The position numbers and the translations under genes are program-made. This document shows positions 16,197 to 24,495 of a stretch of 48,714 bases of DNA, piece by piece. Position 1 is the stretch's first letter. Every line of letters starts with the position of its first letter. The DNA is from Bacteroidales bacterium (lineage in GTDB: Bacteria > Bacteroidota > Bacteroidia > Bacteroidales > TTA-H9): assembly GCA_030656615.1 (NCBI GenBank), contig JAUSOY010000080.1, forward strand, positions 1-48,714, read 5' to 3'. The notes below the pieces were generated by a model that did no database searches, was not told the origin of the DNA, and worked only from the letters and a program-made list of their open reading frames with translations.

Positions 16197-17075
16197 TTAC
16201 GCACTTACCGCCTCAATATCTTTATTTATTTTTTTAACGAGTCCCTGAAGAACTGTTCCGGGTCCTACTTCAACAAACTTTTTAGCACCATCGGCTATCA
16301 TATTTTGCATTATCTGAGTCCAGCGTACCGGTGAGGTTAATTGCGAAATCAGATTAATCTTAATAATTTCAGGATCGGTGACCGGTTGTGCGGTAACATT
16401 TTGATAGACAGGACAAATTCCCCTCACAAATTTTGCAGAATTAATGGCTGCCGCCAGTTCAATACGGGCAGGTTCCATTAAAGGAGAATGAAATGCACCA
16501 CCCACTTTCAGGGGTAAAGCCCTTTTGGCACCGGCTTCCTTGAGTTTTTCGCAAGCCAATTCTACACCAGTGATACTTCCGGATATAACAAGCTGTCCTG
16601 GACTGTTGTAATTGGCTGCAACAACGATTTCACCAAGGAGCGATTTGCAGATTCTTTCAACGACTTCGTCATCCAAACCAAGGATGGCGGCCATGGTGCT
16701 TGGATTGATTTCACAGGCTTTTTGCATGGCCATAGCGCGTGCATAAACCAACTTAAGACCTTCTTCAAAACTCAGGACTTTATTGGCTACCAATGCTGAG
16801 AATTCGCCTAGAGAATGACCTGCGACCATATCGGGTTTGAAATCTTCGCCCAGAGTACGGGCCAGAATCACTGAATGTAGAAAAACAGCAGGTTGGGTAA
16901 CCTTGGTTTGCCGAAGGTCTTCTTCAGTGCCTTCAAACATTATATCAGTAATCCGGAATCCAAGAATGCTGTTCGCTTTTTCGAACAAGTCTTTGGCCTG
17001 GGCCGATTTATTATATAAATCCTGTCCCATACCTGTAAACTGTGCTCCCTGTCCCGGGAAAACATATGCCTTCAT
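16197..17075 (-). CDS. fabD: Malonyl-CoA:ACP transacylase
   Basis: 292 residues. FabD loads malonyl groups from CoA onto acyl carrier protein for fatty-acid elongation in the cytoplasm. The N-terminal F-P-G-Q-G-A-Q motif is at 6-12, nucleophile Ser88 is in G-H-S-L-G-E, Arg113 lies in the V-Y-A-R segment, and catalytic His196 is in G-G-A-F-H-S-P. A C-terminal V-E-V-G-P-G-x-V-L-x-G-L motif completes the family pattern. Length is close to the usual 290-310. It appears monocistronic: converging with rmlB and 250 bases from folE. Confidence 0.95.
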   Translation of the reverse strand: MKAYVFPGQGAQFTGMGQDLYNKSAQAKDLFEKANSILGFRITDIMFEGTEEDLRQTKVTQPAVFLHSVILARTLGEDFKPDMVAGHSLGEFSALVANKVLSFEEGLKLVYARAMAMQKACEINPSTMAAILGLDDEVVERICKSLLGEIVVAANYNSPGQLVISGSITGVELACEKLKEAGAKRALPLKVGGAFHSPLMEPARIELAAAINSAKFVRGICPVYQNVTAQPVTDPEIIKINLISQLTSPVRWTQIMQNMIADGAKKFVEVGPGTVLQGLVKKINKDIEAVSA

Positions 17076-17215
17076 ATTAAAGCAAAAATTAGTTTCTAAT
17101 TATATTTCCAATTCCACAAATGGCTTATTTTTCTTTCTGACTTTTACCTTAATAGTGTCCTTTTGAGGTGTTGGAAATCCGCCGCAAAATTATAAATAAT
17201 TCATTAACTGGCAGT

Positions 17216-17264
17216 ATTTGTGTAATTCACAAATAATCAGCAGTTTAAAATTCAGCTGCTGATT
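17216..17264 (-). terminator. Two adjacent inverted repeats downstream of folE
   Basis: AATCAGCAG (17235-17243) pairs with CTGCTGATT (17256-17264). A second repeat, ATTTGTG/CACAAAT, spans 17216-17234. On the minus strand they follow folE by about 60 bases and end in ATTATTTGTG. The U-tract is poor, so termination is likely but not certain. Confidence 0.4.
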
Positions 17265-17325
17265 ACTAGCCTTTATTGAACAATCAATTTATTTGTCAGA
17301 AAACAATCATTATTATACTGGATTT

Positions 17326-17973
17326 CTAAGCCAGCTTTGAACTGATGAGATGGATAAACTCTTCACGGGTTTCTTTTCTTGTAAATGCTCCGGTGAAGTC
17401 GGAAGTGGTGGTAACCGAATTTTGTTTCTGAACGCCACGCATGGCCATACAAAGATGCCGGGCTTCGATGACTACTGCCACACCTAAAGGATTTAACGCA
17501 TCTTGTAAACAGTCTTTGATTTGGGTGGTTAAGCGTTCCTGAACCTGAAGCCTTCTCGCAAAAGCATCGACAACCCGTGCTATTTTACTCAAACCAGTGA
17601 TATAACCATTTGGAATGTAAGCTACATGGGCTTTGCCTATAAAAGGAATCATATGATGTTCACACATCGAAAATATTTCGATGTCCTTTACAATCACCAT
17701 CTGTCGATAATCTTCTTTAAATCGGGCAGAGAGTAAAATTTCTTTTGGATCAAGCTCATAACCATGAGTCAGAAATTGCATGGCTTTGGCAACCCTCAAG
17801 GGTGTATCGAGCAGTCCTTCGCGTGTATTATCTTCGCCTACAAGGCGCAGAATTTCTTTATAGTGAGCCGCTATTTGATGAAGGGTGTCGTAATTATATT
17901 TATCGATTTTTTTATATCCTTCCATGATGTTTTCGTCTAACATTTCGCGGATATAGTTTTCGTCTTCTGTCAT
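17326..17973 (-). CDS. folE: GTP cyclohydrolase I
   Basis: 215 residues. It opens GTP to 7,8-dihydroneopterin triphosphate, the entry to folate and queuosine-type pterins. Zinc ligands are Cys104 and His107 in S-M-C-E-H-H-M and Cys175 in R-H-L-C-M-A-M-R-G. The G-L-S-K-I-A-R and R-L-Q-V-Q-E-R-L-T motifs build the GTP site, and the T-S-D-F-T-G-A-F segment is near the C-terminus. Length is typical. It is the last gene of the minus-strand run starting with porW and follows the PTPS/QueD-like gene by 37 bases; both enzymes act in order on the same pterin. Confidence 0.94.
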   Translation of the reverse strand: MTEDENYIREMLDENIMEGYKKIDKYNYDTLHQIAAHYKEILRLVGEDNTREGLLDTPLRVAKAMQFLTHGYELDPKEILLSARFKEDYRQMVIVKDIEIFSMCEHHMIPFIGKAHVAYIPNGYITGLSKIARVVDAFARRLQVQERLTTQIKDCLQDALNPLGVAVVIEARHLCMAMRGVQKQNSVTTTSDFTGAFTRKETREEFIHLISSKLA

Positions 17974-18010
17974 GATAACAATGATTAATGGGCAGATAAT
18001 ATGGATGGGA

Positions 18011-18421
18011 TTAACCGAAATATTCTACGAAATTGTTTTCGGTTTCTTCAATTTTAATGCAGTGCAATTCAGCTCCCATAAGCCGTATCGGTCTTTCGAG
18101 CTGATTCCAGATGGTTATGGCCAGCATTTCGGTAGAGGCAATTCTGCCTTGCATAAAATCGACTTCCAGATTAATATTTTTATGGTCGAGTTTCGAAATC
18201 ACTTTGTTATGTACGAGTGCACTTAACTCTTTCAGATTAATCAGAAATCCGGTTTCTAAATTTATTTCGCCCTTGATGGTAATAAAAAGAATATAGTTAT
18301 GCCCGTGCCAGTTTGGATTACTGCATTTCCCATACATCACAGCATTGGCTTCATCGGTGAAGTCAGGCCGAAAAAGACGGTGGGCAGCATTAAATCGTTC
18401 TCTGCGGGTCAAATAAATCAT
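18011..18421 (-). CDS. 6-pyruvoyl/6-carboxy-tetrahydropterin synthase family protein (QueD-like)
   Basis: 136 residues, a single T-fold. Zinc ligands are His14 in F-N-A-A-H, His39 and His41 in W-H-G-H-N-Y. The catalytic Cys33 sits in [11 protein letters not shown], and a C-terminal E-E-T-E-N motif binds the pterin. The K-C-x-N-P-N-x-H-G-H form resembles the eukaryote-type 6-pyruvoyl-tetrahydropterin synthases more than the classic C-x-x-x-H-G-H of E. coli QueD. The product could therefore be 6-carboxy-tetrahydropterin (queuosine path; queA is also in this window) or a biopterin-like compound. The ATG directly abuts the stop of the upstream membrane gene (TAAATG) and folE follows, so these are cotranscribed. 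Confidence 0.85.
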   Translation of the reverse strand: MIYLTRRERFNAAHRLFRPDFTDEANAVMYGKCSNPNWHGHNYILFITIKGEINLETGFLINLKELSALVHNKVISKLDHKNINLEVDFMQGRIASTEMLAITIWNQLERPIRLMGAELHCIKIEETENNFVEYFG

Positions 18422-18832
18422 TTATCTTCCGTTTTGGTGTTTTTTCAAAAACCTGACGATTGCAGTGAGTTCAAATATAAGAAATAAAACGTAAGAAATA
18501 AAGAAAGTAATGATAAAAGCAACAGCATCTGCCGGATTATTAAAAGAATAAATCAGCAGTATGGCCAAAAATATCACCAGCCTTGAAGCGGTACTTATCA
18601 TGTAAAACTGCGTAAATTTTGTGATTTTATGGGCTGCGATGCGAATACCGATTTTATGAACAATCAGCGTAAGGGCATAAAAAAACAGGATGATGAATGG
18701 CAGTGAAGGGGTTGTAAAACGTGAGGGCAGGATGAATGATAGGGCTACTGCCACTACCGCAAGGGCCAAGGTATAAAAGGTCAACCGCTTCCAGAAAGAG
18801 GCAAATTCGGACGTAGGATTGATGTTATCCAT
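18422..18832 (-). CDS. Four-helix membrane protein (AtpI-like by position)
   Basis: 136 residues with four predicted membrane helices (about 17-34, 42-59, 78-96 and 103-125) and a basic C-terminal tail. No catalytic motif. In Bacteroidota a protein of this size commonly sits between atpZ and atpB and is regarded as an ATP synthase assembly/AtpI-like factor. Here it follows atpZ by 14 bases, but the ATP synthase genes themselves are missing and the PTPS/QueD gene comes next. The function is inferred from place only. Confidence 0.6.
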   Translation of the reverse strand: MDNINPTSEFASFWKRLTFYTLALAVVAVALSFILPSRFTTPSLPFIILFFYALTLIVHKIGIRIAAHKITKFTQFYMISTASRLVIFLAILLIYSFNNPADAVAFIITFFISYVLFLIFELTAIVRFLKKHQNGR

Positions 18833-18846
18833 ATGGATGTTGGTGT

Positions 18847-19062
18847 TTATTTCTTTAATAAGTCTTTAATAACCTGATAGATGGCTAAGAATACGGAGGC
18901 GAGGGAGAGAATAACTGTAAATACCGGAAATTTTATCCCAAGATACGCATCAAGTTTAATTCCTCCAAAAACCCCAAGGCCAATAATTACAGCCATCTGA
19001 ATCGCCATGGATGAATACCTGGCATAATTGAAAACCGGTTTTTTTGGTTTGGGTGGGGCCAT
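18847..19062 (-). CDS. atpZ: AtpZ/AtpI-family F0F1-ATPase accessory protein
   Basis: 71 residues with two membrane helices (about 16-36 and 45-64) separated by a short turn, and a K-P-K-K-P basic N-terminus. The G-x-x-x-G-x-K-L-D motif in the first hairpin (G-V-F-G-G-I-K-L-D-A-Y-L-G) is characteristic of the AtpZ/AtpI family, linked to F0 assembly or Mg transport. It lies 12 bases after the bactofilin gene and 14 before the next gene. The usual downstream atpB-atpE-atpF genes are absent from the window. Confidence 0.8.
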   Translation of the reverse strand: MAPPKPKKPVFNYARYSSMAIQMAVIIGLGVFGGIKLDAYLGIKFPVFTVILSLASVFLAIYQVIKDLLKK

Positions 19063-19074
19063 ATGTTGTTAGCT

Positions 19075-19437
19075 TCAGCCAGCGTCTAAATTGGCCGTAA
19101 GATCCATGGTGCATTTACCACTGAAACGTGCGCCCGGTTCTATGGCCAGTTTACCGATACTAAGGTCTCCTTCCATGGTAGCAGTTGATTTCAGAACCAA
19201 AAGCTCTGTAACAGTCACCAGGCCTTTAATGGTGCCGCTAAAATCTCCATTACGGCATGAAATATCGCCTTCTACCTCACCCGTATTTCCAACTACCAAT
19301 TTTCCGCTGCAATCGATCGATCCTTTTAGACTTCCTTCTATTCGGATATCGCCATTACACTTGAGGTTGCCATCGAGTTTTGTCATGGGACCAATAATAT
19401 TCACCGATGGTGTTTCTTGAACTGTAACTTTTGCCAT
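19075..19437 (-). CDS. Bactofilin, polymer-forming cytoskeletal protein
   Basis: 120 residues. A right-handed beta-helix core (about 15-110) is made of short repeats with G-x-[IL]-x-[CG]-x-G spacing, such as L-D-G-N-L-K-C-N-G-D-I-R-I-E-G-S, flanked by short disordered ends. Bactofilins polymerise into filaments at the membrane and help position envelope enzymes. Length and repeat number fit. The ATG at 19437 (M-A-K-V-T-V) is preferred to the in-frame one at 19449. It lies between porW and atpZ in an operon-like run. A separate M23 peptidase gene, a frequent bactofilin partner, is divergent upstream at 22394. Confidence 0.88.
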   Translation of the reverse strand: MAKVTVQETPSVNIIGPMTKLDGNLKCNGDIRIEGSLKGSIDCSGKLVVGNTGEVEGDISCRNGDFSGTIKGLVTVTELLVLKSTATMEGDLSIGKLAIEPGARFSGKCTMDLTANLDAG

Positions 19438-19484
19438 GTTTAATTTCAATTTTAAATAGTCTAAAATAGTAAAAATACCTTTTA

Positions 19485-22163
19485 TTAGGGTTTTTTCGGA
19501 GGTTCAGACTTTCCAAGATACTGCCGGTTGAAAAAAGTGGTATACTTTTTTACATCCTTATCCTGGAAAAGTATCTGAAAATTGGTTTGAGAAATTACGA
19601 AGGCATCGTATGCTTCTTTGGGAAGCCCTGTGAAAATGTATGCACTTTCGATAATCGTTTCGTAATAATCCATCGCCTTTTCCTTATTGCTGAACATGCC
19701 AATATTGATTATTTGGCGGGTGTCGTCCAGCAACATCCCCGAGATATTTAATGCAAGAGTCTTGTGGTATTTCTGGTTGAAATCCGAAATCTTTATTTTT
19801 AAAGCGTTGACATCAGCCATATTCTGATTGACGACCATCAGGTAAAAATGGATTTGATCGGAGCCCGGTTTATAAGGATTGATGCTTTGATTATCGGCAG
19901 GAGTACTAACGGGTGTAGTTTCTATTTTTAATTTTTCGGCAAGACCAGGTCGTGTGCTGGCCAATCCATCCAGAAGTTGCTGGGCCTTTTCTCCCGAAGG
20001 TGTCGAAGGATATCTTCTGACGACCTTTTGTAAGTTTGAAACTAAAGAGTCGGCGACGTCAATTTTCCCGATTGCCAGAGCTTTTAGAAGTGCAAACCGG
20101 GGTAAAATATCATGTTTTTTATATTTCTCCAGTGCCTGATCGGCATTCATTATCACGATATAATACTGTCCGTCTTTATAGGCCACATATGATTGCTGAT
20201 AAAATATTTCTGCAGCTTTATTCCTTTTTTCGATTTGCTGGTTGTAATCCGGATCGATAAGAATTTTAGCATAATCGCTTTCAGGATAACGGTTTATCAA
20301 CAAGCTACGGTATGTTTCGGCCAATTCGGAATTACCCAGTTTGGTATGAATGATTATCAACTGATAACAAGCCAACAGGTAGTTTTTATTAAAAGCAGTA
20401 TCTGAAAAACGTTCTATATTTTGGCCAAAAGCTTCAGCGGCATTGGGAAGGTCTTTTAATCCTTCCTTATAGATAAAACCGGCATTAAACGTGGCCTCCA
20501 TAATTAAGCGGTTCGATTTTTCGATGGCTTCGGGAGTAAGTGGCAGATTTCGGATATATGTTTCGCGTTTTTTTGGATCGGTCGAGCGCTTGGCCATTAA
20601 ACTGTCTCCTACGGCTGTATCGGAAAGCGCAATTTGCTCTTCAGAACTGCCGTAATCAAGAATTTGTTTATTCGATAATCGCCATAGGTCCTCAAGTTTG
20701 CGGTCGCCCCATTTCTTTTTAAATTCAGCAAAACCAAAGCTCATGGCCTGAGGATTGTAAAAATACCATCCACCACTTCCTTTTCCATCCATTTGCATCT
20801 CTCTCGTTTGTTGTCCAAGGGCCATCAGGTCACTTTGTCGGATACGCTCGGCCTCTGCCTTTTTACGTTCCTGTTCCAACACCTTTTCGATAAGAGCATC
20901 GATAATTTTATTTCTTTCTGCCTCGGGCATCCGGGCAAGTTTTTGAAGGCTGTCTTCAGTCTGGATTGTTATCAGATTCTTGACCAGATCAGTAAGAATA
21001 CGGGTTTTTTGTTGCAGGGGTTCGTATCCTTTACTCTCGCGGGGAGTGGACTGTAAAGCTGTGTCGTAGTATGCCTGGGAAAGAGGATATTCTGGTTTTT
21101 GGAAGAGTAAATCAGCGACGGTTAATGCCGATTGAGCTTTTTGAAATTCGTTGTTTTTACTGGCAGCCACCGAAAGGCGAAGATTTTTTACAGCCTCTTC
21201 GGGTTTGTTTTGTTTGAGGTAAATTTCGGCCAGTGCATAGTATATTTGGTCGCGGTAGCCTTTATTTTTTGAATCGGTGAGCATGTCTTCCAATACATCG
21301 ATAATGCGCTGACTGTCGGCAGACTCGGCTTCAAAACATCGGGCAGTATTTATCTGGGCATTAAAAACCATATCATAGCGTGGATTTTTTTTAACCACTT
21401 GCCGATATAATTCTCTGGCCTGAGATAAATTGCCATTTTTCTGATGAATTTGTGCCTGAATAAAAATTAAACGCGATTTTTCTGCTTTCGAACGACTTAG
21501 TTGAACAGCATTTTTAAGATGTGGTAGTGCAAAATCTTCTTTCGCCTGGCGAAGGAAAAAGTCAGCCATTATCTCATTCCAAAACAAGTTTTGCTTACGG
21601 GTTGGAATATTTTTTTTGATGTGCGATTTGTATTTTTCAAGTTCTACATCGGCACGACTAAAATTGTTCAATTGATTGTACGTATTGGCCAGCCAAAGCA
21701 TGGTTTCACCACTTAACGGAGAATCTTTATACTTTGCAAGAATAAATTCAAACGTACGGCGTGCACTCTGATACTCATGTTTATAGAAATAAGCTTTGCC
21801 TATCATGAGGTAGCTGTCGTCAATCCAGTTGTTGTATTCTTTTTTACCGAAAAACATCGAGTGACGCTGAATAACCATGGATGCTTTTTCGATGGCCCTG
21901 TCGGCCTTGGGTAATATTGAAGTGACATCCTTTTTTGCTCCCAGTTTAAAAACCGGAAGTGTGGTGGTATAATTATCGGGAACACTTTTTTCGAGGTTCT
22001 CGACCACTTCCTTCAGACTCTCGTTACCATTCCACCAAGCATTGTAATGCGCCGTGAGGTTGTGGTATGCTCTTCGGCTGAAGGTGTTTTTTTTATTTGA
22101 ACAGGCACCCGCCAAAAAGGCAGTAAGTACCATCATCAATATTATTTTCTTATTCAGTGTCAT
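19485..22163 (-). CDS. porW: Type IX secretion system lipoprotein PorW/SprE
   Basis: 892 residues. A signal sequence ends in a lipobox (L-A-G-A-C, lipidated Cys21), followed by the family-typical start S-N-K-K-N-T-F-S-R-R-A-Y-H-N-L-T-A-H-Y-N. The rest is mainly tetratricopeptide-like helical repeats (about 80-360 and 560-720). A C-terminal SPOR-like or ferredoxin-like segment (about 775-875) includes H-F-Y-L-M-V-V-N-Q-N. PorW/SprE is an outer-membrane lipoprotein needed for type IX secretion, linking the trans-envelope motor parts to the translocon. It is the first gene of a six-gene minus-strand run down to folE. A TATTTTTG element lies at 22236-22229. Confidence 0.88.
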   Translation of the reverse strand: MTLNKKIILMMVLTAFLAGACSNKKNTFSRRAYHNLTAHYNAWWNGNESLKEVVENLEKSVPDNYTTTLPVFKLGAKKDVTSILPKADRAIEKASMVIQRHSMFFGKKEYNNWIDDSYLMIGKAYFYKHEYQSARRTFEFILAKYKDSPLSGETMLWLANTYNQLNNFSRADVELEKYKSHIKKNIPTRKQNLFWNEIMADFFLRQAKEDFALPHLKNAVQLSRSKAEKSRLIFIQAQIHQKNGNLSQARELYRQVVKKNPRYDMVFNAQINTARCFEAESADSQRIIDVLEDMLTDSKNKGYRDQIYYALAEIYLKQNKPEEAVKNLRLSVAASKNNEFQKAQSALTVADLLFQKPEYPLSQAYYDTALQSTPRESKGYEPLQQKTRILTDLVKNLITIQTEDSLQKLARMPEAERNKIIDALIEKVLEQERKKAEAERIRQSDLMALGQQTREMQMDGKGSGGWYFYNPQAMSFGFAEFKKKWGDRKLEDLWRLSNKQILDYGSSEEQIALSDTAVGDSLMAKRSTDPKKRETYIRNLPLTPEAIEKSNRLIMEATFNAGFIYKEGLKDLPNAAEAFGQNIERFSDTAFNKNYLLACYQLIIIHTKLGNSELAETYRSLLINRYPESDYAKILIDPDYNQQIEKRNKAAEIFYQQSYVAYKDGQYYIVIMNADQALEKYKKHDILPRFALLKALAIGKIDVADSLVSNLQKVVRRYPSTPSGEKAQQLLDGLASTRPGLAEKLKIETTPVSTPADNQSINPYKPGSDQIHFYLMVVNQNMADVNALKIKISDFNQKYHKTLALNISGMLLDDTRQIINIGMFSNKEKAMDYYETIIESAYIFTGLPKEAYDAFVISQTNFQILFQDKDVKKYTTFFNRQYLGKSEPPKKP

Positions 22164-22228
22164 CAGTATTGGTTAGATGAGTGGCAATACGGACTATAAA
22201 ATGCCGTTATGAGATAACTATCTAAGTG

Positions 22229-22236
22229 CAAAAATA
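22229..22236 (-). promoter_or_regulatory. -7 element (TATTTTTG) for porW
   Basis: A perfect TAnnTTTG on the minus strand lies 65 bases ahead of the porW start. The -33 TTTG is not evident. Confidence 0.4.
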
Positions 22237-22312
22237 TTTTATTTTCCGTCACGAATAAAGTATATTGCATTTATATGCTATATTGCGTAGATTGCAATAC
22301 GTTCCTTTATGC

Positions 22313-22343
22313 TTTGATAGATGGCCTAATGGTCTTATTTTTG
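22313..22343 (+). promoter_or_regulatory. Promoter of the M23-dxr-rseP-deoC run (TTTG-N19-TATTTTTG)
   Basis: TTTG at 22313-22316 and TATTTTTG at 22336-22343 are 19 bases apart. Transcription should start near 22350, about 45 bases before the TTG start of the peptidase gene. Confidence 0.7.
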
Positions 22344-22393
22344 CAGGCAAGGAAGCACTGATCTTTCTTTTCAAATTCTGATAAAAAAATACT

Positions 22394-23281
22394 TTGATAC
22401 CCGAAAATCTGCAGCCGGAAGGCAAAAAGAAGCGACTCATTAAGAAAATGAGGGCTAAATATAAGCTGGTTATCATGGATGCCGAAACCTTTGAAGAAAA
22501 AATTTCTTTACGACTTTCGCGTCTGAATGTGTTTATTGTTACTGGTACACTGGGAATCCTACTAGTATTTTTCACGACATATATCATCGCTTTTACGCCT
22601 TTACGCGAATATATTCCGGGATATTCCGATGTAGGGCTTTCGAAATCGGTTTATAAACTCGGACTTCGGGCCGATTCTTTGGAGAAAATGATTTCTCAGC
22701 GGGATGCATATCTATTAAGCATTCGCAATGTACTGACCAATAATTTTATTTCTGAGCAAAATAGCGATAGCATTAAACCGAAAACGGATTATAGCCGGAT
22801 TAGTAATACCCGCTCCCAAGAAGATTCAGCATTGAGGAATGATATCGAAAACCGAGACAAATACAGCATGTATTATTCGGGTGCAATAGGGACACCCAAA
22901 CAAAATATTATGGGAATAAATTTCTTTCCTCCCATTAAAGGATTTCCTTCTTCACATTTCAATGCCAGCGAGAAACACTATGGAGTAGATATTGTTGCGG
23001 GAGAAAATGAAGCAGTAAAGGCCTGCTTGTCAGGAACGGTATTAATGGCAGGCTGGAATCTCGAATTTGGTTATGTTATCACCATACAACACACCGCCAA
23101 TTTGGTGAGTATTTATAAGCATAATTCAGCACTACTGAAAAAGCAAGGCGATTTTGTAAAGTCGGGAGAGCCAATAGGAATTATCGGTTCATCCGGTGCT
23201 CAGACTTCCGGGCCCCATCTGCATTTTGAATTATGGTATAACGGATTACCACTGAATCCGGAACAATACATACAATTTTAA
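22394..23281 (+). CDS. Membrane-anchored M23 family metallopeptidase
   Basis: 295 residues if read from TTG at 22394. A basic cytoplasmic N-terminus, one membrane helix (about 46-68) and a coiled-coil linker (about 85-110) precede a LytM/M23 domain (about 185-295). Zinc-site residues are His198 and Asp202 in K-H-Y-G-V-D-I and the H-L-H-F-E motif near 276-280. Such proteins cut peptidoglycan cross-bridges or regulate amidases at the inner membrane. The TTG start keeps a G-K-K-K-R-L-I-K-K lead that I recall from relatives; the first ATG is at 22448 and would remove 18 residues, so the start is uncertain. The gene is divergent from porW and followed by dxr after 16 bases. Confidence 0.85.
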   Translation: MIPENLQPEGKKKRLIKKMRAKYKLVIMDAETFEEKISLRLSRLNVFIVTGTLGILLVFFTTYIIAFTPLREYIPGYSDVGLSKSVYKLGLRADSLEKMISQRDAYLLSIRNVLTNNFISEQNSDSIKPKTDYSRISNTRSQEDSALRNDIENRDKYSMYYSGAIGTPKQNIMGINFFPPIKGFPSSHFNASEKHYGVDIVAGENEAVKACLSGTVLMAGWNLEFGYVITIQHTANLVSIYKHNSALLKKQGDFVKSGEPIGIIGSSGAQTSGPHLHFELWYNGLPLNPEQYIQF

Positions 23282-23297
23282 TTTATTTAACAACATC

Positions 23298-24455
23298 ATG
23301 CCAAAATCCATCGCCATTCTTGGTTCAACAGGCTCTATTGGCAAGCAATGCCTTGATGTCATTCGCCAACACCACGATTTATTCAGCGTTGAAATTCTAA
23401 GTTCAAATACCAACGCTGAGCTCTTAATCAATCAGGCTGTGGAATTTATTCCCAATGCGGTGGTAATTGCCGACGAAAAGCAATACAATCTTGTAAAAAC
23501 CGCACTCGAACCATTGGGCATTAAGGTTTTTGCCGGAGAAGATTCGCTTCCGGGTGTGGCTTGTTTCGATACGGTAGATATGGTTCTTTCTGCTTTGGTT
23601 GGATTTGCGGGTTTTAAACCTACTCTGGCAGCCATCAGGGCGGGCAAACAAATTGCCCTGGCCAATAAAGAAACCCTTGTGGTGGGCGGCGAATTAATTA
23701 TGGAGGAGGTGATGCGAAACAGAGTGTCGCTTTTACCGGTTGATTCGGAACATTCTGCTATTTTTCAATGTTTGGTAGGCGAACAGTATAATCCTGTCGA
23801 AAAATTAATTTTGACAGGCTCGGGAGGGCCTTTTCGTGGGAAAAAACGTCAAGATCTTTTGCATGTAACTCCGGCGCAGGCGTTGAAACACCCTACATGG
23901 AATATGGGTGCTAAAATCACCATCGATTCGGCCAGCTTAATGAATAAAGGACTGGAAGTTATTGAAGCCCGATGGCTTTTTGGAATACCTGCCGAAAAAC
24001 TGGAAGTCGTTATACATCCACAATCGATAATACATTCGATCGTTCAATTTGAAGATGGTTCGATGAAAGCCCAGATGGGACTGCCGGATATGCGTCTGCC
24101 AATTCAGTATGCACTTGCTTTTCCTCAGCGTTTGAAAACCGATTATCCCCGTTTTAATTTCGCTACGTATCCAACACTCACCTTTGAACCGCCTGATTTG
24201 GATATTTTTCGTAATCTTGCACTTGCATATGAAGCGCTTAATACGGGTGGTAATGCTCCTTGTGTGCTGAATGCGGCCAATGAAGTGGCTGTGGATGCCT
24301 TTCTCAATGGGAAAATTGGTTTCCTCGAGATGTCGGATCTTATCGAAAAGTGCCTTTCAATGATTGAATTTAGCAGAGAAAGTTCTTTTGATACATATCA
24401 GCAAACGGATGCAGAAACGCGTCGCCTCGCTAAAAGCCTTCTGAAGCATCAATAA
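23298..24455 (+). CDS. dxr: 1-deoxy-D-xylulose 5-phosphate reductoisomerase
   Basis: 385 residues. Catalyses the NADPH- and metal-dependent second step of the non-mevalonate isoprenoid pathway. The NADPH motif G-S-T-G-S-I-G is at 9-15. Metal- and substrate-binding V-D-S-E-H-S-A-I-F-Q is near 150. G-S-G-G-P-F, I-D-S-A-S-L-M-N-K-G-L-E-V-I-E-A and H-P-Q-S-I-I-H-S all match the family. Length is close to the usual 385-400. It precedes rseP by 40 bases, an arrangement common in Bacteroidota. Confidence 0.96.
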   Translation: MPKSIAILGSTGSIGKQCLDVIRQHHDLFSVEILSSNTNAELLINQAVEFIPNAVVIADEKQYNLVKTALEPLGIKVFAGEDSLPGVACFDTVDMVLSALVGFAGFKPTLAAIRAGKQIALANKETLVVGGELIMEEVMRNRVSLLPVDSEHSAIFQCLVGEQYNPVEKLILTGSGGPFRGKKRQDLLHVTPAQALKHPTWNMGAKITIDSASLMNKGLEVIEARWLFGIPAEKLEVVIHPQSIIHSIVQFEDGSMKAQMGLPDMRLPIQYALAFPQRLKTDYPRFNFATYPTLTFEPPDLDIFRNLALAYEALNTGGNAPCVLNAANEVAVDAFLNGKIGFLEMSDLIEKCLSMIEFSRESSFDTYQQTDAETRRLAKSLLKHQ

Positions 24456-24495
24456 TCGCCTTATATAATAAATCGGATAAAATAATTACAAATAT

